64,000 bases of DNA from Tetranychus cinnabarinus (taxonomy: Eukaryota > Arthropoda > Arachnida > Trombidiformes > Tetranychidae). The first letter of the stretch is position 1. Each line of letters starts with the position of its first letter. The DNA is taken from contig WHVY01000001.1 in assembly GCA_022266195.1 (NCBI GenBank), positions 5,146,001-5,210,000 on the forward strand, written 5' to 3'. The translations under genes and the position numbers were made by a program. The notes under the pieces are model-generated. The model saw nothing but the letters and a program-made list of their open reading frames with translations. It did not search any database and was not told where the DNA came from. Positions 38,256 through 51,087 of this stretch are shown one piece after another.

Positions 38256-39578
38256 AATTTACTAATATTGATTTGAGTAAGTACTAATCGAAAAGAGAAG
38301 AGTGAAAAATTAAACAAAAATGAAAGTTGAACAGTTGATTAATAACAAAATTTGTTGTAAAACGCACAACCAGGATTGGATAAATAAGATGACAAATGAA
38401 TACTTTTACCCTCAATTGCTGTATCTAATGACGCATTTTGAGTCGATATATCGAAATGAGCAAACAATCGAACAATAATTTCATCAGAGAAAGTAATGAA
38501 ATTTTATTTGTTTCCAATTATCATTGAACCTTGTGATATTAATCATCAATTACGAGGCATACAAACAAATTCAATTATTTTACTAGCAATACTCCTATTC
38601 AAATTAAATCTAATTCTATCTCCAACAAACCCTAGATTTCCATGGAAATCGCAAACTTATCTCTGTTCCCAGAATCATCATTGCAGTCCAACATCATTAA
38701 TGTTTTTCATGAGAAATTGATTCATATCCATTTTTATCCATCACACAATTAAAGACCAAAGCAATGGTGTTCAACATCAGTTTTCATGTTTCATGTTTTC
38801 ATCAGCCTAAAAAGGCGATAAATATCTGAACAATATGCTTTGAAGAGGTTATATGGATCAATGGCCATCGGATCAGACACACAATTTGTGAGCGACAAAT
38901 AATTTGAAGATTGCAAAGATTAATGCGAAATATTCAATGTAACGATGTAGTTACAATATTGAATAGCCAGTTGAACGGAAAAGCTGGTTCAATGAGGCTA
39001 ATTCAGGTATCATAATAGTTATTGAATAATTTATAGTCCAGAATGTTTTTGATTGAAATAGTTTATTCTTGTAAACTTTTTTTCGTTTTCACTGATTTGT
39101 TTTTTACATATTTTTCACTTCATTAATTTCATTTTAAATGTAAATGCAAATTAGGTGTAGTTGCCGGAAAAGAAGCATAAAGAAGGTGAGGTCTATTGTT
39201 TTGATATGATATTGTTAAATTAAATTTGATAGAAAGCAAAATTAATTGGGGACACAACCAGGCGAAAATCTCAATTTCTGAAAAAATAAACTAAATAGGT
39301 GTGGACAAACCTGTCCTTTGTTGATTTGCGAGATTCTGATGGACAATAAACTAAGTTAGTTTGAGGCAAATGAAACAAAATCATTAATCGTGATGAAAAT
39401 TATGATGTCATTTTGATGGTAATGGTGATAATTTTTGGTGCTGATAAAACCAAAAATTAGGTAAGCACATAAAGATTTGCAATCTAAATTACGACGTCTT
39501 CAGCAACAATTTTTGCAGACCAATCAATGATCATTGAGAATGTTTTCTGCCGATTTTATTGAAGGGCGCTTGTGTGAT
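38256..39578. other. Gap between the two tetraspanin genes
   Basis: About 1.3 kb with no supported gene. The left part is the promoter side of the first tetraspanin and the right part the 3' flank of the second. Confidence 0.5.
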
Positions 39579-40481
39579 TCATAAAGTAGGCACTCGATTG
39601 TAAGTTGGAGAACGGTTATTACTGCCTGGACGATAATTTCTTCTGTGATCAACTGTACAAATCATCAATAGAGATGATACAACTGAGAAAAATTGGACAA
39701 ATGCAAATACAACACAGGTGATGGCAACCCAATGAAGATTTTCCAGGAGAGCACGCTTTAGTCTAACATAACATCCATGTTCCCGTAGGTCACCTTCTTC
39801 ACAATATAAATTAGTAGTTGTAATTGCGGGATTACAACATGACTGTGGTACTCTGTTCTCATCTTTCCAGGCGTCAATTTTAAACCAATCTTTGTGGGAG
39901 TTGACGCCACAGCAATCCAAATTAGTTTGAACAGCGTCCCAAAATGAAACTAGACCATTGGTATCATTTACATTATACTTGTATTTAATACCAACGAGAA
40001 GCTCATCTCGAAGTGTATCACGAATAGAGTCCCGTATGACATAACCCAAAATGGCAGTTACAACTTCTAATGCCATGATAAGCACAATAGTGAATAGAAA
40101 GGCACCAAGAAGCCATTTGTTTTGAAACCATGAACCACATAAGCCACATAAAGAGACTGAGAACACAAGGAATCCAACAGCTATCATAAGATTACCGGCT
40201 GATAAAAGATGGTAAGGGCTTAAAACCCTGGAGTAACTGTTGAGAGATAAATTTAACCATAGACCAAAGGCAAAGAGAACGGCGCCACTAACCTAAAAGT
40301 AAATAATACATCAAGATTAGAAAGCTCATAAAGAAAGGTTGTAAAGATATTAAAAAAAAGGTGAGATCAATGAAAGAAAAAATGAAACAAAACTTTGGTC
40401 ACCAAAAAAACTTACCCAGAAAATGAAATTAAAGAAACACAGACTCCGTCTGATACAAGTGTAACCCGTTTTACTCATCAT
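39579..40481 (-). CDS. Tetraspanin, 259 aa
   Basis: Two exons: 40416-40481 and 39579-40292, joined in phase 0 (TGG|GTAAGT to CTTTTAG|GTT). Four membrane segments are visible: SLCFFNFIFWVSGAVLFAFG, one around NLMIAVGFLVFSVSLCGLCG, one around WLLGAFLFTIVLIMALEVVTA, and one around WVAITCVVFAFVQFFSVVSS. The large loop holds CCG (LDCCGVNSHKDW), then PQSCC, LYC and HGC. That gives extra Cys beyond the four of the neighbouring tetraspanin and suggests a three-disulphide loop. The tail is basic and Ser/Asn-rich. Two adjacent ATGs open the frame at 40481; the first was chosen. Function should be membrane organisation; partner proteins cannot be inferred. Confidence 0.92.
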
Positions 40482-41702
40482 TGTCACAAAATTAAAATTT
40501 GTCCGATAATATATCACTACAAAATTGATTACTTAAATTACTAATGGGTAAACAAAAAAGAATCACTTTCAAGATGGGAAAACGGATCACAAAAGAAGAT
40601 TATCACAACAAGAAGGCCACTGAAGTCAAAGCCATATTTTGTTTTAAACTTACATGGATTGTGGAAAAGAGAAATGGATCAACAGGTTAAAGAAAGATCT
40701 ATTGCTCAAATAATCAGCATAAATGTATTACATTGATTAATTTGCTCATTGGATATTTACTTTAAACAAAAAACACCAAACAAGATGCTGCATCTCAAAA
40801 TAGTTTCCTTCCAACTAAAACATTTGTGCACAGAATTGTTTAACCATTATGAAAGTAGATGTCGCTAGAGAGTAGCGCCGAGTGAAAGCACCTTTAAATC
40901 AATTACCTTACAATGTTAATCCAATTCAATAAGTTAAACAACTTTATCAATTGTGTAATTATTTGTCTGTTTGATTGTTCTTTAATTTACACCTTGACTA
41001 ATTTATTTGTCAGTCGTTGAAAGTCTCAATGAATATTCAATTGATCTAATTGTGTGATAAATCTTTGCCATTCAAAACCTTCAAAAATGTCCATTTGTTT
41101 TTACCTCTTCATTGTCTAAAGCAAACGTTTATATCAACCCAAATAGACTAATTATTGGCGGAGTTTACTCTTTTTTTTCTTGGCCTGGTTGAAAACGTCT
41201 AAACAAAAACACATTATAACCCAATCTAAATGATGTTGTGATGTTGTTTCATTAATAACAATAGATTGAATTGACATTGGAAAAGAGGAAACCGTGAATA
41301 CAAATTTTACACCAATTCAGCATGATTAAGCAGGATATTTATACAATTTAGTCTTTGCTTTACTTTTTTCTCTTTCCACATTTTTTAGCTTATTGTTTTG
41401 TTATTCCTCCATATCATTGATACTCTCGACGCCCTTGTTAATCGGGTTCATTTTATTGATTTTATAGCCACAATATATTATCCAATCCAAACAATAACGT
41501 AATATATTCATCAACATTTTCATCATTCACCAACAAACTGACATGTATTTGAATGGTTAAACGTTGATTAGCGCGTTAAATGAGCATAAATCCATTTAAA
41601 CGATCAATGCAAACATTACCATAAATTTCACTGCAACATTAAAACTAAACAAACTTGAAATAAATCAACGAAACCAGCTGCTCGACTGTTGCTAACAAGT
41701 TA

Positions 41703-41714
41703 ACTAGATGGCGC
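41703..41714 (+). promoter_or_regulatory. CTCF-like motif ACTAGATGGCGC
   Basis: Matches the first twelve positions of the CTCF core ASYAGRKGGCRSYR. It lies in the long gap between the tetraspanins and the calcium sensor. Binding is inferred only. Confidence 0.4.
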
Positions 41715-42815
41715 ACCAACGACAATGATTAACCAAATAAAAGTTGAATGTTGATTAAGAGTAATTGATTCAACAATTTGTTTGATCGAAATACAATTAA
41801 AGTATCTTCGGTTAGACTTAGACCAATCTCTGCTTACAATAACATTTGAGGACAAAAGCCAAACAGATTGAACCAGAAAAGCCAAAATGGCAATTTATTA
41901 CAAAGATCAATATTTAATGGACAAACACAATTATTTTGTTCACAATTTGATCAATAATTGATCTTCCATTACCAACAATCAATCCTTTCAAAGTAACCCA
42001 TTGAAGCTACCAAATAATCATAAAAATCACAGTTTTCGCACCAAATTGTTACAAATGTATTGATTAGCTTTTCAACTTGTAACTCAACCAGATTCAATCT
42101 CAGCTGGTCAATACGATTCAATGTTTTTGCTTGCACAACCCTTCATGATACCAATTTTAATATAAAATCAAGTCAAGACTCAATCAGTGGATTATTGCAT
42201 GTAAAGAATGATTAAATAACATCAGTTCATTATTTGATGTTCATCACAATTTAAACTGCAATTTTTTTCCTGCCAAACAAAAAGAGTGAAGGCAAAAAAG
42301 TCTATCAAGGATTATATCTTAATCTTGTATTAAACACATTCAAATTCAATTATCAACACTGAATTAATAATAATAGTAATCAGGAAAAGTAAGAAGCAAC
42401 GGAAAAAAATGACTCATAAAAATAACATCTTAAAATAAACAAGAAGATGATTAATAAATGTACATTAAGCTATAATTAATCAAAACTGCTATGATGATGA
42501 TTACATGTAAGATTTGAAGATGATATTTTGCCTTTCGAGAACCAACATCAACAGTAAAGTAATCCTTTGCTCCAATCAATGTAATAATGTGAACAATGTT
42601 AAATCAAACCAACAAAACAAACCCAATCTTTACATCCAAGCTTAACCAGCTGTTGACTGCAAATCACCATCTAAGTCAGCAAGGCTACCGTGACAGTTAA
42701 TTGTGTCCGAAGCCTTGTAGACAGTTAATCTTATCAATCAATAGAGATGAACAATTACTTAAAATATTCACAATGAAACATGAAAATCAGATGTTACCAG
42801 AATTAAAACCGTTGA

Positions 42816-42829
42816 CACTGCCATCTAGT
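42816..42829 (-). promoter_or_regulatory. CTCF-like motif, full consensus match
   Basis: The minus strand reads ACTAGATGGCAGTG, which fits all fourteen positions of ASYAGRKGGCRSYR. It lies about 1.1 kb from the motif at 41703 and in the opposite orientation. Confidence 0.45.
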
Positions 42830-45800
42830 GTCATGTTTATTCACTATTTTACCCAAAGTGAATGGCATTTGTAATCAGAATTTTTTCATTTTCATTTTTC
42901 ATCTCAACTTGAATGGAAATGAAAAATTCAGTAAGATTAGATTCAGTGCGATTACGTTATAATTAAATTACAGTTTGATTTACAGGGGAAGGTTCAACTT
43001 TTGAAGTAAACAAAGGATAATCAAAAGGACTCAATTGCTGCAATATCGACTGACTTGGATGTAATATAACAAAAGCGCATTTACTTTTGTTATTTATCGA
43101 TTAACTTACACCTGGAATGGCCTCTTCCTTTGCTGTTGTTAGACAAAGTGTTTTACCCATTAACAAATAAACCAACAATTTGAGTCCACCAATAATCAAA
43201 ACAATTACTGGCTACTGGGTTATGATTAGTTTTTTTTTCTGGTTACACACATTTTAATACCATTAAGTGAATCCATTCCTTGAAGCAAAATACATTTACA
43301 TGGTAAACAGCCTTCACCAGTTTCCCTTTTTTCCCGGTTTCATCTCATTTTCAGGGTTAAAACAAAAATTGAATGTTTCAACTTGCACCTTCAATCCCTT
43401 TCAATGCAAACCCATAATAATAACAATGATAATATCCAAAATGATCAGTAAATGGCAAAGATTTTCATCATTTTAGTGTTTACTTTCCCTTCAACCAAAG
43501 TTTAATGCTAAAGAGCAATCAAAAGTTGATTTTTTCAATGTTTACTAATATAAAGTCATAACATTGGCAATTGTAATGTTTAAATTTAACCCTTTTTTAA
43601 TGGACTTTACTTTGATCACAGTTGATCATTACAGTTGAATTGGTTGCTTTAAATGATGATTTTTGTAATGTTTATTTGCATACTCAGTTTATAATTGAAA
43701 TTAGGTGAAATCACTTGAATTAACCCAATGAATCTAATCTTGAATCTTTCATTGTTGATGTTAATGCTTGGATAAATTGATTATTTAATTAATTTGATAA
43801 CTTGACAGTGAAATAACAGTGTAAGGTGAAGGTAAAACAACAATAAGACTGGAAAGGAAATTGAAGTTAATATTGGTTGAGAGAAGTGGAAAAAAACGAC
43901 TAAATTAATAGCAGACTAATCAACAGAATCAACGATCAAATCTCCATTCAAATGTCAACCATTTTAATTAAAGAACAATCTTAATAATAAAATGTTTAAT
44001 CAATCTATTTTACATACTAATCATGATTATTTAAACTGATTAACTCGTTTCTTGCTTCCATTCCCAGCCATTCAGTTTGAGATTCTCAAGGGTTTTATGA
44101 TACAGTTGACAGCTTTTTCAACCTTTTTCATCCTATTTCCAGTTGATTGTGAGTTGAATACCAATGACAATCAAGTTAACCAGTTAAACATGTTCAATAT
44201 TGGTCTTCATCTTTGGTTTTGTCAATGTCTTCATCTGGTCAGTAAGATTATTGACTATTGAATCCATTTAATTAGCTGGTTAATTAACCCTTGTTTCAAC
44301 TGTGTTTACATCAATCAATGCAAATCATCTTGTTATGCTTTTCATGTTTCAACCAGATTTGGGTTTTCTGGTCTTTTTTTAGGTTTCAAGGTTTCCTTTT
44401 GATTTATTTTTGACCCTTTTTGCTTTTCCTTTATTAAATCTTGTTTTGTTGTTGTAATTAGCAAATGTAATCAGTGTTACTCAGAGTATGCTTAATGTAA
44501 TTAGTTAATCATATGGTTTAATTGAAATAAAGGTTCAACATTTGCTAGATATGAATCTTGTTGCCATTAAACTTAATGCTCAGAGTAAACAAACATGGGA
44601 AAGGTTGATTGTTGATTAAGATATTCAGTCGTCAAACAAATGATAATCATATAATTGAATTATGTTCATAATGATATATTGAAAGATTGAACGTAAAATA
44701 TAACCTTTTCAACCTTTACCATTCAATTGTCCGTTCAATTGAAAGGTAAATTTAAAATGTGATTGACCAGAAACCATTTCAATAATCATTCAATCTTAAT
44801 TCAATCAGTTGATTGGGAAGGGAAAATAAATTAACAAGTTAAATGGTGAAATGAGAAGCCAAAGTTGAAGCTTTTTAAAAAGATGAGTTTTAAGATGAAA
44901 ACATGAATCTATAGAATGAAATGACTGTGAATGAACATTCAATTCAGATTATTATTAATGATGAAAATTGGGAGAGAAAAGGTTTACCTCATGAAAGTCA
45001 AATTGAATTGTCATTGTTAATAACAATACTAACCAGATTGTTGATCATCTTCACCTTTTTTTACTCTCTTGATTAATAATAATGTTTCCATTATCATTAT
45101 AACTAGATAATTCATATTTAACATGTTAATCAAATAATACAAATTGTATTGATAAAACTGTTTTCCAACAGACAACCTAAAAGCATCTTAACTGTCTGGT
45201 TATATGTTAATTTGGGTTAAAGATTATCAAATTTAATAAGCGTGTTAAAGGTTGATGAGTTGCTTATGTATATCAATAGACAAGGAAACAAAAAGATGAT
45301 CACAATTTACCTCTTTATTAACTATTTAACAATAATTATACTTTAATTGTAACCATCCAAACTAATTATGGTTAGTTGATGGGAAATAAAAGCATAAAAG
45401 GTAAACATTAATACATCAAGAGTAATGTAAATGTACTCGGAGTTGAACCATTTTCATCATAAATGTATCACAATTGACCCGAACAACCAATCGATTGATT
45501 GTTTCATCTGATTAACAGTGTTAATAAGATGATAATAAATATAAACTAAATCACAATTAATGAGTTATCGAGTAAAAACAAGAGTAACTCCAAGAGAACC
45601 CAAAAAGTGAATAAGAATAATTTTACTTTCAATTTTTTAACCAGTTTTTTTCAACCAGTTTTACCCAAACCCATTGTTTCTTGTGGAATCTATTTGATCA
45701 GTTTTATGGTTAATCAAGAAGCTTAGCACATTGTTCACCTAATTGCGATTAAAGGCAATTTATCAAATGGCTTTTGTTGGGTTAAATAAAAAAAAGGTGA

Positions 45801-46712
45801 AACTTATTGAGATGAAACCAGAAAAGGTTAACCAGTTAACATCTCTAGAGAAATAATAATCAGTTATAGTGAATCACGCAAAGCTAATGATTACAATTAA
45901 AGGTTTTATCAATTGATTAAAGGCCACTCCAAGTATCATCCCATCATCATAATGACCATAATCATGATTTGTAGCCTTTAACCTAAACCATTTCACATTA
46001 ACCCAAAAGACCCAGGTAACCCAAACAGCTTCTTGTCTCTTCAATTGAATATTGAAACAGTGTAAGCAAAATATTAAACATTGAAGGCTGGTTAATCAGC
46101 TTTCCAATTAGCATTTCTTGTCCATTTCAGATATTTTTAATCACTTGATCGACATTTTTAGCAACAATTAACATTGAATATTTACAAATGAGAAAATTAT
46201 TGAATATATTATTTCCATTGGTGTCCATAGCCTAGATAATATGGTTGACTGGTCATCTAAAGGTCCCTCTCTCTCTCTTGGTCAACCAATCCTTGAGCAT
46301 AAAAAAACACAAGGTAAACCATTATAATAATAACCATAATAACTGTAAAACCTAACAGGGAACCAGGGGAAAGAACAGAATAAAAGGTAAAAATGAAAGG
46401 TTAAATCAATTGGGTGAGACCAGAATTAACTTTATTTATTCCTTGTGAAATATTACATTTAGTTGAACATTACGAATGATTAAACATCGTCATCGCCATC
46501 GAAGGAAAAGTAACAATCATTTGCAACGGTTTTCCCATCTAATTGTGCATTTGTGTGATTAAAGTTCAAATTTTGCCAATTTGCTTGTTTAAGGTTTAAA
46601 GGTTGATTTACATTTGTAAAAGTGTCTCTTAAAGACTTTACAGTTGCCTTCCAAGTCTGCTTTTTACCCAATTTTACCTTTACTTTGTGCAGTTGTTAAC
46701 CAGTTTATTGTA

Positions 46713-49700
46713 ATGGGTTGTACAACTTCAAAGACAACTCCAATTACGCTGAGTGATGATGATATTGAATATTTAACTCGAAACACTAGCTATTCTGATC
46801 AAGAGATTCGCGATTGGTACAAGGGTTTCCAAGCAGACTGTCCGGATGGACGGTTAACCAAGAAAAAGTTTCTCGAAATATATTCAATGTTTTGTCCCGA
46901 TGGATCGCCCACTCAGTTTTGTGATCACATTTATCGTACATTTGATTCAGATGGTGATGGTTACATTGACTTTAAAGAGTTCCTTCTGGCTGTTGGTATA
47001 ACAACTGGTTCAAATCCACGAGAAAAGCTTAAATGGGCCTTTAGAATGTACGATATTAACCGAGATGGACTGATTGATGTGGACGAAATGAGCAAAATAA
47101 TCAAGGTAAACCTTTACGAACTACGAGAAACTTGTGAGACAATGAGAACAATTCATTTTTTCAATCTAAATCTTGTCTTCAGAACTCATAACAGTCTGTT
47201 TTTGGTTATTAAAAGCCATCATTATGCTTTTCAATGAAAGTAGAGTCAATAAGTGTAGGTAAATTTTCTGGTTTTTGGGTGATCTTTCAATTTATGCAAA
47301 AATGTTGGGCCAATTAAGATGAAAACACTTTTAATTGACTTTTAAATGATCGAACAGTCGATAATATCAATAACTTCTTCTCATAGAGTCTAGTTTTAAC
47401 ATGTATTACGATCAATTTAGCTACTTGTGTTAAATTACTGTTTAGTTCGTAATTACAATATGAATAGACATGATCTGCATTGAAAATAGCTTTCCAATTA
47501 TTCAGTGATCAATGGAAATACCTGAACGAACTTCTTTTGCAAAGTATTATTTCTTTATGGCATTTAAGTTAGGCGTTTATAAACTAAGTTATTACTTTTG
47601 TTGCTGCTAAAAAGACACAAACAGCAACAACTGTTGCTTTTATGCACAAATTGACACAAATTGACAAAGTGTTGCCAGAAAAACGGGCTCAAACGTTCGA
47701 TAATTAACTTTTTGCTAATTTAGTCTCTGTTATTTTGTAGCGGATCAAAAACTGAATTCATTAGTGCTAGTGAGAAATTTCTATGATCAATAGTTTTCTA
47801 GAAAATTGAGGTCAAATTTGAAACTTCGATTGCTTATTGTACGAAAACGGAGGCAGATTTTTTCATGTAACTTATTTTGCAGATTATGTTTCTGATTATC
47901 AACCAGAAAATGAACTTATTTTGAGAAATTTAATTTTTTGTTTCCGTATAACTTCGATTCTTCGATTTTGAATTAAATCGGCCTTTTTCTGTGTCCTTAA
48001 GATTTAGAGATCTGAAACTTAGTATCAGTCGATAAAAATTGTTTGTGCTCGTCATGAGTTGAATACTTTTTTGAATTTATCAATAGATCTTCTGATTTTG
48101 ACCATTGAACGGAATACTTTTGGACCTCAATATTTCGAGAATGACAGTACCTACAAACACCATTCTTTGGCCAATTATTAGATTTCATTATGAGCTATGA
48201 TGTAATATGACTCAATACCGAATAAAACCTGAGCTGATTCATCTAATAATGAATAATATATGAACACATAAGATTTTTGTTTGCACAACCATTCAACTTT
48301 ATAAACAAAGTCTAAAAACTGGTAACATAAAGAATGCTATTCAATAACTTTTATTGTAGGAACGCGAATAGTTTCAAATTTCATTATATCATAGACCATA
48401 ATAAAATCTAATGATTGGCCAAAGAATGGTGATTGTAGGTGCTGTCATTCTCGAAATATTGAGGTCCAAAAGTTGCAGGTCTAATGGTCAAAATCAAGCG
48501 ATCGATTGGGAAATTCAAAAAATTATTGAGTCCATGATGTGTGCAAATAATTTTAATGCATGAATAATTAGTTTCAGGACTGTTAATCTTACGGTCAAAT
48601 AAAGAGGTCGGTTTAAGTAAAAGTCGAACTTATCTGTTTTACAGAAAACAAAGAATTTTATTGCTCATTATATTTGCATTTTCTGAATCACCATCAAAAA
48701 TTACATCTGCATAATGAAGTTTCATGAAAAAATCTGGTCCCAAAACTGTATAAAAGGCGATTGAAGTTTCAACTTCGAACTCAAATTCCTCAATAACTAT
48801 TGATCATAGAAACTTTTTAATCATATAAATGGATTCAGTTTTTAATTCCCTACAAACTAACAGAGCTTAAATTTGCAGGAAAGCAATTTTTACCCGTTTA
48901 AGCCCATTTTTCTTTCAGTATTTGTGTCAATTTGCAATGGAGCTTAAGAAAAATCTTTTCGGTGAAACATCTATTATAAAGCTCTTTTGAACATTACAAT
49001 CAGCTAATTAGAGTTTCAATCGCAAGATCTAAACCAATTTTGTGCAGAATTGGTCGTTTTCTTGGTCAAAAGTCCACGAAGTAGACAGTTGTTCGAGGAA
49101 CGCTTCATCTTTTATTGTCATATTGCAAGTTTTATGTGCTTTGAGTAGCAAACAAAGTGTACAAAAATAATCCTGGTTAACCAGTAAATTGTAATTATTT
49201 TAGTTCGAAGTGCAACCTAAAACTCTTTTCAATCAACAATTGTCAGTCTAATTAAATTAAACCTTTAACTTTGAAGGTTAATTTACTCGTGTTCATTGAG
49301 TATTAAGGTAATCAAAAGCAACAACCAAAAAACATCTCAACATTAACAAGAATCTTCATCTTGATGCTTCTGTTATTTTTACTCTTATTGTTATTATCAT
49401 TGTTTATTATGGATACAAGATTCTTGTCTGATGCAAGGTAAATTCAATTCATCATCATGCAAATGATAATGTAACATTTCATATTTTTTCTTGTAACTTT
49501 CAGTACTAATTTAAATGAATATCAAAATCAACTTGAAAGACAAACACAGTCTCTGATCCTTATGAAACAAGTTGAACGTTATTTTTTATTTCACCTTTTG
49601 TTGATTAACTGTTCACGATTGAAATACTTTCAGAACTTATCATTATTTATGATTGTAATATGAAAATGGATGAATTTTGAGGAACCAAAAACAAAACATT

Positions 49701-51087
49701 AAATTTAATTAAAGCTTCTTAAAATGTTAACATCTTTCCGCCTCAAGTTTACTTGTGTTTACTTGTTAATGAGTTCATGAAAGTTCACCTTTCCATATTC
49801 ATTATCATTGATAGTTTTTGTCATAAACCTGATTACTTGATTGTTATTAATGGTGATTAAGGAAAACATTAGTAAATGTTTACATTAAACTTTACGCTTT
49901 TTATTCGTTTTTCATTTCTATTTTTAAATGAATTGCCGGAAAGCAAATCATGTTTTCTGGTTATGAAAAATGTTGATCAGTTTGATTAATGTTAGGTAAA
50001 TATTGGCAAGTTTTGATTCCATTTTCAGAGTTACTTTTGTGACAATTGATATTGAAGGTACAAGCAAACAGAGCCAACCTTCAACCAGAATAACATTTCA
50101 AGAGCAACAATGTTCAATTAGCGATTCCAAATGAATATCCAGATTGATAGCGACATATTGATTTGGGTAAAGTTTCGTCTGAGTACATCTTCACTTGAGA
50201 TAAACCCAAAGTTACTTTTTGGTTCTTTTGATCAACTTTGTACACTTGTTTGCACTCCACAGATTTACTGTGAAACTGTGAAAAATGAAGATTTTTGTCT
50301 CTTTTTGATTTCGATTTCTAGGATTTTTTCAGGTCGATGAAGGGCTTTAGATGAGATGAAACTGAAAGTGTAATTAGGCTAGAAATTAGAAAATGGATTT
50401 AATTGGAAGCGAATGAAGATGGATCTGAGCTTTTTAATATTTCTTGTTGGAAGCAAAATCTTTTAGGTTAAACTTGAAAATTGATTAACTGTTGCTATTG
50501 ATTGTAATATTTTTGTTTTATGTTTATTACTTTCATTTGGATGTTACTATTGATTGACCTTATTTACCTGGGTTGATTCAATTTAATTATGTTAAAATGT
50601 TTGCATTAACTTGGGAAACAAACATTGGAGCAGTTAATGTTGGTAAATTAAATTAATTACATTGAATATGCTGTAATACAAACTGGAAAAATGTAATTAG
50701 ATGCTCAAATGAAACATGTTTCAGCTCAAATTGTCACTTAACCAGATTAAAATAGCAATGAGAAGCAAGAGTTTATTGAAATATTGAAATTGAATTTTCA
50801 AATGAAATAACTTTCTATTTTTAAAGATTTTCTACTAACATTGAAAATGGCTTTTCATTGATTTATTTGTCTTTTTGTCTAATTTTTGCCCTTTATTACA
50901 GTCTTTATACCAAATGTTGGGCTCTGATAGTGTGGCTTTCAACGAACAGGATAAAAAGGTCCAGTTCATCTTTGATACAATGGATTATAATCGAGATGGT
51001 AAAGTTTCATTGGAAGAGTTTATCGACGTTTGCAATCAAGACGATCAATTGGCCAAGCTTTTGTGTGTCGGTACAGCAGCAAGTTGA
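46713..51087 (+). CDS. Neuronal calcium sensor (neurocalcin/VILIP-like EF-hand protein)
   Basis: Two exons: 46713-47105 and 50902-51087, joined in phase 0, giving 192 aa. That is the usual length of neuronal calcium sensor proteins. The N-terminus MGCTTSK is a good myristoylation signal after Met removal. EF-hand 1 is degenerate, with Cys-Pro in its loop (DCPDGRLTKKKF), the family hallmark. EF-hands 2 (DSDGDGYIDFKE), 3 (DINRDGLIDVDE) and 4 (DYNRDGKVSLEE) have full calcium ligands. The protein should bind membranes in a calcium-dependent way and regulate signalling in neurons or receptor cells. The 3.8 kb intron contains a long diverged inverted repeat. I cannot choose between neurocalcin, hippocalcin, frequenin and KChIP types with certainty. 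Confidence 0.92.
47106..50901. other. 3.8 kb intron of the calcium sensor gene
   Basis: Holds the decayed inverted repeat at about 47645-48945. It also holds a possible two-exon small secreted-peptide frame at about 49364-49680, described as a finding. The rest is AT-rich, and no other feature is supported. Confidence 0.6.
47645..48945. repeat. Diverged inverted pair of a dispersed repeat
   Basis: The left copy (about 47645-48195) and right copy (about 48395-48945) are inverted relative to each other. They share long blocks with many mismatches, for example CCTCAATATTTCGAGAATGACAG and TTCTTTGGCCAAT near the centre. Part of a third copy lies at about 59900-60190. No coding capacity is evident. 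The arms are far more decayed than those at 1597-2399, so this is an older insertion, and it lies in an intron. Confidence 0.75.

Larger units (their letters stand above)
40482..46712. other. 6.2 kb gene-poor region
   Basis: The largest gap in the window. AT-rich, with no open frame that resembles a protein family. Frames at 41700-41885, 43267-43476, 44052-44261 and the minus-strand frame at 46480-46671 were examined and not accepted. Two CTCF-like motifs lie at about 41703 and 42816. The right end holds the promoter of the neuronal calcium sensor gene. Confidence 0.55.

Noticed and set aside
42816..42829. CRISPR-like or phage-like spaced repeats
   Set aside because: The recurring AGATGGC motifs are far apart and irregular; the window is eukaryotic and has no CRISPR array.
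46480..46671. Minus-strand open frame of 63 codons just upstream of the calcium sensor
   Set aside because: It opens with TTG rather than ATG, has no family features, and lies in the probable promoter and 5' UTR of the plus-strand gene.
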